NCBI RefSeq assembly: GCF_000224145.3
Contig: NW_004190459.2
Span: forward strand, 124,001-188,000
DNA length: 64,000 nt
Reading direction: 5' to 3'
DNA from: Ciona intestinalis
Lineage: Eukaryota; Chordata; Ascidiacea; Phlebobranchia; Cionidae
Position 1 is the first letter of the stretch, and the number at the start of each line of letters is the position of its first letter. The notes below the pieces were generated by a model. That model was not told the DNA's origin. It saw only the letters and a list, made by a program, of their open reading frames with translations, and made no database searches. The translations under genes and the position numbers were made by a program. Shown piece after piece: positions 56,876-64,000 of this stretch.

Positions 56876-58512
56876 ATGAATAGCAAGTTATCTATTTCGT
56901 TTCGTCCCTTAACTACGGATGATATTGATATTGTTGCTGACTTTTTAGCATTGCATTATGTCCCGAATGAACCAATGTCGCAGTGTCTTGCTTTCACCGA
57001 AGAAGAAACATATGCTTACGCTAAAGGAGAAGCAGAGGTTTGTAAACTCCTTCTACATGTTTGTTGTGTCGGTTTATTTACCGACGTTTGGTAATCAAAG
57101 TTTATAGTCAAGACTGGTCCGTTTCAATGTGTGTACAGTGGCTTGTCATGTAAGTTACAGATTACAGAATGTTTTTGGTTTTAGTTTGTGATACAGCCTT
57201 CGTACGTTTTCAATAATTAGTTTTACTATAATAGGAAACCCTTCCCCACTGTCTGAGTACAGCAGCTGTCATCAGTGGGACAAATGAAATATGTGGTCTT
57301 TCAATGTGCAAACGTTTTTCTGACTGTTCATATACAGAAGATGCCGTGGCCAATTCAAAGCATAAAGCCGCCTTCCTTTTTCGAGTAAGGAGAATTAGCT
57401 TGTAACATTGTAAGATATGTTGTGATGTGGACTGTCGAGAACTGAATAAATAAATAGTGTAGTGGGAATTTTTTATTTCACGTGGGTGCTGAGGTACCAC
57501 AGTGTGACACGCCATGCTTTGGGAACTGGGATTTAGGCGAGAGTTGACCAATCACCCCAGTAGTTATAGTAGTTACTGTGCAAAAAACGGTAGCAATTAA
57601 AAGAGATTGCATGTTCGTGCATGTCCGACAATTTAGACAACTATTACGAGCACTGGGTTGAAGCGATTGCTGTTAAAAGTCTTGCTTAATTACACATGTG
57701 CCCGCAATGGTAGCAGCGGCGAGCCCTGACTCCGTAACCTATGTGGTATTCGAGGCAGGCGCGAATGCTTATATAAACGTGTATGTTTAGTTTGCTGAAT
57801 GGACGGAATCCACTCTCACAAAAGAATTCGGAACATCTAACATTTTCCTGGATGATCTGACAGTTGTTTCGCCAAAATATTCAAACCGTGGATTAGCGAC
57901 TGAGTTCATACGACGGTAAACAATTTTTAAAGACTTTGAAATATGGTTTATAGTTTAAACTTTTTTTGTAATAGCTTATTTTAAAAACAGGCATATCCCA
58001 TATGCTTTAAGATACATTGTACAGAAACCAGCTGAACGATATTTTAGAAATACAGTAGGGTGAGCAAAGACGGGACACCTTTAGCACAAAGTATCCAAAC
58101 ATCCTGATATAGTTTTTTAAACAATTAGCAGCGATCTATGGGAGTCGTACGGATACGGTTTCATAATTATTTGAATGTGTTTTGTTTACAACCAAATGGA
58201 ACGAGAAAAAATAATGAAAAGGTATCCCATCCTCCCCCAACATACTATACTTATTTATTTTGTTTTAGCACAACTGAAAAAGCGGAGGGTCTCGGGTTCG
58301 ATGTCATTATTGCATTTGCGCTAACAGAGAAAATTATAAAAGTAACTCGTCGGTGGGGTTGGAAGCTTTTAAAGAAGATAGACCTACGCTCATATTGTGA
58401 CAGTCTCACCAATGAAGCCGTTTTTGCGCAGGCAAAAGTCATAGACGGCTGTGTTCCTGTAGTATACAAGGATTTTCGATCAGCAGTGAATCGTGCAAGC
58501 CACAAACTTTAA
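56876..58512 (+). CDS. GNAT-family N-acetyltransferase (arylalkylamine NAT-like)
   Basis: Four exons join in frame (56876-57037, 57235-57384, 57791-57915, 58269-58512), giving 226 aa, a usual size for the family. The N-terminus has the GNAT opening ISFRPLTTDDIDIVADFL. The acetyl-CoA binding motif A region falls in the third exon: a beta strand (IFLDDLTVVSPKYSN) followed by RGLATEFIRR, in the position of the R-x-x-G-x-A pyrophosphate loop. The last exon has GFDVIIAFALTEKIIKVTRR and the usual late GNAT strand-helix. The layout resembles invertebrate dopamine or arylalkylamine N-acetyltransferases, which acetylate biogenic amines. The substrate cannot be told from sequence, and a different GNAT subfamily is possible. 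The start chosen is the ATG at 56876; the upstream TTG in frame is not needed. The third intron carries a foldback element. Confidence 0.88.
57479..57556 (-). mobile_element. tRNA-SINE family 2, tail fragment
   Basis: GAGGTACCACAGTGTGACAC and GGATTTAGGCGAGAGTTGAC match the 44341 copy. It lies in the second intron of the acetyltransferase gene. Confidence 0.55.
57618..57760 (-). mobile_element. tRNA-SINE family 1, core and head
   Basis: GACAATTTAGACAACTATTA, TGCTGTTAAAAGTCTTGC, ACACATGTGCCCGCAATGGT and a head remnant GAGGCAGGCGCG. It lies just after the family 2 fragment in the same intron. Confidence 0.65.
58051..58249. mobile_element. TIR foldback element in acetyltransferase intron
   Basis: TACAGTAGGGTGAGCAAAGA at the left and CCATCCTCCCCCAACATACT at the right. 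Family interior with TCTATGGGAGTCGTACGGAT. Its right end lies about 20 bp from the last exon's acceptor. Confidence 0.85.
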
Positions 58513-58671
58513 TTATGTGTAAAATATTTTGCGAAATATTAATCCAAGTATAACGTCAAGTCCAGAGTTATTTAAATTGTGTTTTAGTTTAATTCACTCC
58601 CAGGGTCTATACTGCGCAGAAGCGAGCAATAAGCGAACGTGTATTATTGGGGTAAAAAGTCCCATTAAGGC

Positions 58672-58677
58672 AATAAA
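58672..58677 (+). promoter_or_regulatory. Poly(A) signal of the acetyltransferase gene
   Basis: AATAAA, 160 bp after the stop codon. Confidence 0.5.
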
Positions 58678-58782
58678 AGTGTAAATTTGCAGCAATCCAA
58701 TTACATTGTGCTGGTGTTCTACATTCAGTAACTTTTTTTGTTATTTTAAATTGTTTTGCAGGTTGCGCTAGCGATATATGTA

Positions 58783-59110
58783 TAAATGAATGAAAGAATG
58801 CATTTTATTTATCTTTGCGTGGCGGAGCAACAATAGTTGTTATAACACCTAGGGTGGAGCCACTGCTTCACGCACCTCATTCCCGCATACGAGTTACCAC
58901 AAAAAAAAAACTTTTTGGTGATTATTTTTGTATTACATCATTTTTGTAACGAATTTATAGGTGACAGTTTAGACAAATCCAATGGGGTTTTAGACAACTT
59001 CAGTAAACACTGGGTTGGCGCAATTGTCGTTTAGTGTCTTGTCCAAAGACGCGCCCACAATGGTAGCAGCATCGAGCTTCGAATACAATAACTCTGGGTT
59101 AGAGGCAATT
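58783..59110 (-). mobile_element. tRNA-SINE family 1 copy with a core insertion
   Basis: GAATGAAAGAATGCATTTTA, CACGCACCTCATTCCCGCAT, ACTGGGTTGGCGCAATTG, TTTAGTGTCTTGTCCAAAGA and GCATCGAGCTTCGAATAC. An extra stretch near 58970-59000 lengthens it compared with other copies. Confidence 0.75.
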
Positions 59111-60328
59111 CAAATTAACGCCACCAATTTCATTCCCTAAAACAGCCTGTCGGCAATGGTAAAATAGAAGCTTATGCCGGTGGAGGATGTCAATAAGCAA
59201 GAAACTAATTTGTGCACAGAAATATTGGAAGTACAACAAACAATAACAGAATGTAACACGCTCGTATATAGACTGGTTTATTTAATATAATTAAATAATA
59301 TAATTAAAAAGTCCAGCGTCTAGCAGTTGTATATATCTGGAAAATAGAAACAAGATTAAATTTCATATTTATGTGGCTGGCGTTGGTGGAAAGCCACTAC
59401 GGCACGACAAGCCCCCAGCCAATGGTAGTGGGTTTCTACTCTGGTGAGAAACCCTTGTTGGATAGACCTTGCAAGGAAAAGAAACCGATGACAAAAATAA
59501 TACTGCGCAACATTACCCTAAACAGAGATAAACACAAGCTCTATTACACCAACAGGCATATTTAAGAAGCGCAACATGATCAATGAAATACCGACATTTG
59601 AAAAGGTACAACAATCGTACAGAAAATACCTGTAGTGCGCACCCACCTGCAAGGGCTTGAAGTCAACAAAGGCCCGGCCTATCGAGAAAACATCTTGGTA
59701 CCGCGATACTCTAGTTATATATTCACACAATATAATATCGTCCGGCTGTTACGCACCGCATCGACAGTTACGACATACTGTGGCTGTTACGAACCGCAAG
59801 GCGGCGACGTCTATACGTAACAAATCCGCAGCTGTAACGTAACTAAGCCGACCGTGGAATAACCGCACCGAACGCAGGGTCAAGACGATGGTGACCCAAC
59901 GTATCAACGTGACGTAGAGAAATTGTGACGTGGCCATCATCACAATTACGCAACGTGACGTCATGGTAACGTACAAGACTTTTACCGGGGCAGGAACATT
60001 TGCAGCTAAATTTGAAATACATAAAACATGAGGAAAGTTAAATGGATGTATATTATAATGCCCGTTGATATTATACTCGAGTATATGTGTACCAAGACAG
60101 TTCTCGCAAAGCAAACCGAGACAATTATAAAACCGCCGAAAGAATCTAGTAATCCAGTAAGAATGTTGCAACAATTCCTATGCATTTATTTCAAAGACCT
60201 GTAGAAGCACTGAAAAGTGCTTAGGGGACATAGCTGGCAAGGTTAGATCCAGCAAAAAAATGGCTGACAACACAGTTAAAGTGTATACCAGCTAACACAT
60301 ATTCGCATACAGCCATACACAATTATAC

Positions 60329-61115
60329 TTACACAATAAACCTAAGCACCTGAAACCGATATCCGTTTCGGCGTCTTCGTTTTTGATCTTCTTTCTTCGC
60401 GGGTTTACCGCCGCTAATATAATTAAACCTATACACACTTAGGCCTACAAACACCTCAAACCGGTATCCTTATTGGCGTCTTCGTCTTTGTTCTTCGTCT
60501 GTAAAAAAATAAGCTTATAGTTACGTAACAGATTTATATTTCCTTGTTACAAATTCAAACTTTAATTCAATTTGTTAGATTTTAATATTTAAAATAACTA
60601 AATTTATTTTTCTTCGGCAATACACTAATATAAGACAATGACAATTAAATAAAATAAAATACCTTGCGCTTTTCCTCGGCAGCTTTATTCGCTGACTTTT
60701 CTGTAACAATATAAACGTTAGATATTGTAAATAGTAGGGTGGAGTAAGATGGGACACCTTTTCATTCTATTTACTCGTCACGTTTGGTAATAAACAAAGA
60801 ACATTCAACGAAATATAAAACTGTACCCCACAATAATCGTTTAAAACATGATCAGGATAGTTGGAGAAAATGTGCTAAAGGTGATTCATCTTTCCCCACA
60901 GTGTACTATATATTATTACGTCATAATTACTTTCGTTCTTCTCTACCGTCATGGTCGGCTTGATCCTCTGTGACGTCACATACCGTGTTCTAAAAATGGC
61001 CAACATCTTAAAACTGACTTTATTTGGATAAACGTTTGTGACGAAACAATGAACTTACGAAGTGGGTTCTTCTGTTGCGTCATCACCACTTCGTGACGTC
61101 ACATCATCGATGTTT
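60329..61115 (-). CDS. 3' end of an unidentified gene: five short charged exons
   Basis: Five candidate exons on the minus strand (61059-61115, 60931-60989, 60663-60700, 60455-60498, 60329-60413) each have an AG acceptor and GT donor. They keep one open frame across all four joins, with phases 2, 1, 0 and 2. Such agreement over lengths of 57, 59, 38, 44 and 85 nt is unlikely by chance, but chance is not excluded. The peptide is low-complexity and charged: DDVTSRSGDDATEEPTS, then SANKAAEEKRKTKNKDEDAN, then KKEDQKRRRRNGYRFQ, ending VLRFIV and TAA. I recognise no family. The upstream exon was not found, so the gene is 5'-incomplete. Several introns hold TGACGT words, and one (60701-60930) holds a foldback element. 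Confidence 0.4.
60730..60910. mobile_element. TIR foldback element
   Basis: ATAGTAGGGTGGAGTAAGAT at the left and CATCTTTCCCCACAGTGTAC then TATA at the right. The interior is partly deleted in the AGTCTATGG block. It lies between two candidate exons of the 60329-61115 gene. Confidence 0.8.
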
Positions 61116-62271
61116 CTAGAAAAAAGCTTATGTACGTAACAATGTCAATTGTAATTTATACGTTACCAGTTCTTTGATCATCTTGCTTCGCGCTAATACC
61201 GCAAATTTAATTAGAGTATACAAGTAATGTGCCTTGCGTCGATGCAAAGCGCGCATGGGGCCCCATGAAAAAAACACGAAACGCACGCGTAGAACAAATC
61301 GCATTGTGAAGTGGCAAGCGCAAATTGTAGAGCGATGACGAAACATGACGTAATGGTAACGCGAAATCTGCAAGCCAGCAAGGCGATTGTGACGTAACGA
61401 ACGCAGTGATCGTGACGTAACGTCGCGAGTAACGTGTTTAATACCGCAATAAAGAAACATCGCGATTCCTGAAATCATGCTGGGTTAAGAATATTTTAAA
61501 ATAATGTTAGTTTTGCTCGCAAGGCACAAAACTTCGTTAAAATAACTAAACAAAATTTTAATATAGCAGTAGGCTATATTAGTGTAATAAAGTAGGTAGT
61601 AATATACTATGAAAAAAACATTCATTCAATGCTTTATAGTCAGTTATAATCTATTAATACTTAACTTAAGTCTTGCGAGAACTCTTGTTTAAACCTTCCA
61701 ACTTGTAACCTGGTGTGAACCAACTGTATCTGAACTGGGACGTGGTGCAAATGCCACGCTTTGCAAACCAGCCAATCAACGAAAAGCGGGGAGAAGTAAT
61801 CAGCTGGTGCGAGGCGTTAGTCACGTGGTATAATTAGCGGGAAAATCAAAATTGTGGGAATTTTTCCGCCAAAAATTAAAAAGTTTGCGTTTCCCATAAT
61901 TAGAGATTTAAAATTGGAAATGCTTGTCAAATGTTAGGTCTGAAAATAAGGTATGTTTGTCAATTACTAAAAAAATGTTTAATATTATCCTAGCGAGTTA
62001 TACCACCCGGTGCTCACTGTCGAGTTAGATTCGTTTTTCATTATAGTGTCTGGGCAATGCATTTTTTGCGGACAAAAATAGTGGAGTTGGGTAATTAGGA
62101 TAGGTTTTTTTTCGTTTCTTAATATTTTGCCTAATTAGATAACCGTGGCCTCGACTAAAATAGCAATGGTAATTATTTAAATCACAATCAGGAAATACGT
62201 GATTTTGGTGCCAACAGTATCCATCTTACCCACAGTGCTATATATCCGTGACGAACGAAAAATGGTATTTC

Positions 62272-62412
62272 TTGAATGAAGGAAACTTACTTTATCTTCG
62301 CGTGGCGGAAAACGACAGCCGTTATAAACACGGATGTTCTGTTTCATACACCTCGTGCCAGATTACGAGTTACCACGTATGTTACTTTGTGGGTGATTTC
62401 TTAATTCTTAAT
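62272..62412 (-). mobile_element. tRNA-SINE family 1, tail half
   Basis: GAATGAAGGAAACTTACTTT, CACGGATGTTCTGTTTCATA, CCTCGTGCCAGATTACGAGT and TGTTACTTTGTGGGTGATTT. Core and head are absent. Confidence 0.7.
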
Positions 62413-62897
62413 TACTATTTATCACTTTGCTTATGGCCATGGGTTATATTCATAGCGCTACACCAAACTTTACCCTCTGGTCGTCTGTCGTTTCAGGTGT
62501 ATGTACACGAAAACAATACTTTCTGGCTATAAATGACCCAACACTGAAGTATAACAAGTTGTTTCTCAGGTTCATGAACATGGTAACTTCATTTTCAGTG
62601 ATTGAACACAGCAGTGGAACGGAAGGAAAATAAACGAAGAGAAAGAAATGAAATAGGATCGTCAAACAGAACGGAGGTAAAAAAAAAACGATTGAACAAA
62701 ATAAAGAAACACGGTTTTCATCGACACGATGAACATGCAAGATTGAATTGATATTATTACAAGGATTTATGTGTGGGCGATTTTGCTAAGAATAATATTA
62801 TTCTTTTATATGAATATCACACGCATATATATTTATGTGTGTGTATTAATGTGCTATTGTGTTATGAATGCCATGCATCAGTTTTAGTCAATGTTTA

Positions 62898-63084
62898 TGA
62901 AGTAGAGTGGGGAGAGATGGGACACCTTTGGCACATAATATCCAGATATCCTAATAGCGTTTTAAACAATTAACGATCTATGGTAGTCGTGAAAATACAA
63001 TTTCATTATTCTTTGAATGTTCTTTTTTTCGAGAAATGAGAAAATAAAATAAAAAGGTGTCCCATCTTCCCCTACCCTCCTATA
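62898..63084. mobile_element. TIR foldback element, full length
   Basis: GAAGTAGAGTGGGGAGAGAT at the left and CCATCTTCCCCTACCCTCCT at the right, with GGGACACCTTTGGCACATAA inside. It ends about 20 bp past the stop of the 63107 gene. Confidence 0.85.
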
Positions 63085-63106
63085 CAAGTGATATTTCAAC
63101 TGTCCG

Positions 63107-64000
63107 TTATACGAGAGTCGAAAACCGATCTTCACTCCCGCCAGGTGTCAGTGGCGAGTCGCAAAGCGCATCAAGGCGCGAGTTAATGGAATCCACGCTG
63201 CTGAAAGCTTGTGGGAGCCGCAATGACATTGGCTTGGAAGAATATTTTTCCCCTTCGTCCGGACTGCTGTCCGGCGGTGTAGGGAGTGAGGTCCTGCAGT
63301 AAGCTGGAGGTGGACCGATCATAATACGGTTGTTACGATCTGTGGTGAAAATAAAAAAAATCATTACACACAATTAAATGAATGATTGAATGTAACTTAT
63401 TTATCTACGCGTGACGGGGCAATGTCAGTTGTTATAACACGGGTGTTCTTTTCCATACGCCTCGTTTTGTATATTATTTATAGCGTGTATTAACATACGT
63501 TTTAATGTGCTTTCTATTGTGTTAACCATAATATTATGACATTTGTTATTGTGATTAAAGTGAAAAATTTCTAATATAGTACCGTAGGGTAATATGAATA
63601 CAGTCGGCATGTAATATCAAATATTTCCTAATCGTGTTTTTAGGTATTTATAACAGTCTTTTAAAATCGTAAAGATATACAGTTATATAATTCTGTAAAT
63701 ATTTTTCATTTACTACCAAGTTGGACGATGAAAGCAAATAAAACATTAAGTTAGAGGAATTTAAATGCAGGTACTTACCACGGTAAGTAAATGCAAGGTC
63801 GTGTGGAATGTTGTCTCGTGACGTCATATCGTGTGACGTAATTATACACGGAGGCTGCTTTGGAGTGATAGCAATGCCAGTGTTGACCACATCTTTATAC
63901 GCGGGCAATGCACTATTGGTTTTGATTTTTGTCTGCATTTGCGGAATCACTGGCCGTGTTCGCTTTCCAGTGTTTCCCGATATTAATCTGACGGAACCAA
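63107..64000 (-). CDS. C-terminal exons of an unidentified protein with PPxY motif and PDZ ligand
   Basis: Two exons: one running off the right edge (63779-64000) and a terminal one (63107-63339). They join in phase 1 and keep an open frame of about 149 residues to a TAA at 63107-63109. The peptide is polar and disordered, with no domain. It has IGPPPAYCRTSLPTPPDSSP, which contains PPAY (a PPxY motif for WW-domain binding), followed by Ser/Pro clusters (ALCDSPLTPGGSEDRF). It ends in STLV, a class I PDZ ligand (T at -2, V at 0). These are usual features of the cytoplasmic tail of a membrane receptor or scaffold. Which protein it belongs to cannot be told, because the rest lies beyond 64,000. 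A GT directly after the last sense codon but one could in principle act as a donor, making STLV one of two possible ends. Confidence 0.6.
63379..63464 (-). mobile_element. tRNA-SINE family 1, tail fragment
   Basis: GAATGATTGAATGTAACTTA and GTTATAACACGGGTGTTC match the family tail. It lies in the intron between the two exons of the last gene. Confidence 0.6.
63575..63745. mobile_element. TIR foldback element, badly worn
   Basis: TATAGTACCGTAGGGTAATA at the left, then the family order at low similarity (GCATGTAATATCAAATATTT, CATTTACTACCAAGTTGGAC). The right end is not distinct. It is probably an old copy. Confidence 0.5.

Larger units (their letters stand above)
58513..60328. other. Spacer after the acetyltransferase gene
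   Basis: Contains the gene's 3' UTR, a full SINE (58783-59110) and, from about 59,700 to 60,000, unusual CG-containing sequence rich in TGACGT and ACGTAAC words. Open frames at 59371-59565, 59635-59842 and 59749-60174 show no domain and are not called. Confidence 0.55.
61116..63106. other. Spacer between two minus-strand gene ends
   Basis: Holds CG-containing, TGACGTAA-rich sequence (about 61,240-61,460), a partial foldback remnant (about 62165-62245), a SINE tail (62272-62412) and a full foldback element (62898-63084). The upstream exons of the 60329-61115 gene should lie in or beyond this stretch, but I could not find one with a matching phase. Confidence 0.5.

Noticed and set aside
59749-60174. 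141-residue minus-strand open frame
   Set aside because: Falls in the TGACGT-rich stretch; Val/Arg/Cys-rich with no domain, and has no exon boundary that joins the nearby minus-strand exons in phase.
61167-61192. A 26-nt microexon candidate with good acceptor and donor on the minus strand
   Set aside because: The only phase that would feed the 61059-61115 exon contains a TGA; the other phases break the next exon.
61128-61478. 116-residue minus-strand open frame upstream of the charged exon chain
   Set aside because: Composition follows the repeated GTAACG and TGACGT words; no acceptor or donor connects it in phase to the 61059-61115 exon.

Overview
The window looks like nuclear DNA of an ascidian tunicate of the Ciona type. 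It is AT-rich, and its genes have many short exons with ordinary GT-AG introns. The gene content is animal, and the introns and spacers carry small tRNA-derived SINEs and short foldback elements. No LTR, retrovirus-like or LINE coding sequence is visible. Species assignment is an inference from style and gene content; no search was run.

Layout. (1) 1-5,325, minus strand: the first nine coding exons of a coiled-coil protein, probably CCDC170-like, running off the left edge. A 500-N gap (673-1172) is flanked by two near-identical copies of about 670 bp, which looks like an assembly fault. (2) 5,326-14,831: a long spacer with a tRNA-Gln(TTG) gene at 6120-6191, two foldback elements, and several kilobases of repeat-poor sequence upstream of the next gene. 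(3) 14,832-27,006, plus strand: a complete 13-coding-exon RhoGEF of the PLEKHG1/2/3 group (DH then PH domain, long disordered tail). (4) 28,298-30,915, minus strand: a complete five-exon TMED10 (p24 delta) cargo receptor. (5) 31,889-51,789, plus strand: a complete TTLL5-type tubulin polyglutamylase in 31 phase-consistent coding exons (1,500 aa), head-to-head with TMED10. (6) 53,559-55,942, minus strand: an unrecognised 193-aa single-pass membrane protein and SMIM12. (7) 56,876-58,512, plus strand: a four-exon GNAT-fold N-acetyltransferase. (8) 60,329-61,115, minus strand: a chain of five short charged exons whose reading frame holds across every join, the 3' end of an unidentified gene. (9) 63,107-64,000, minus strand: the last two exons of another gene, whose predicted C-terminus carries a PPxY motif and a PDZ ligand (STLV).

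Neighbours and themes. As I remember the human map, PLEKHG1 and CCDC170 lie together on 6q25, and PLEKHG3, TMED10 and TTLL5 lie on 14q23-24, a region paralogous to 6q25. The window therefore appears to keep an old chordate linkage. TTLL5 (cilia and microtubules) is the dominant locus. The others serve Rho signalling (PLEKHG), ER-Golgi traffic (TMED10) and probably ciliary or cytoskeletal structure (CCDC170-like). I found no prokaryote-like system, CRISPR array or viral cassette. The most unusual features are two SINE families with different heads and tails that share a central core, a large family of perfectly terminal-inverted foldback elements, and a duplicated exon that seems to be read in two different frames.
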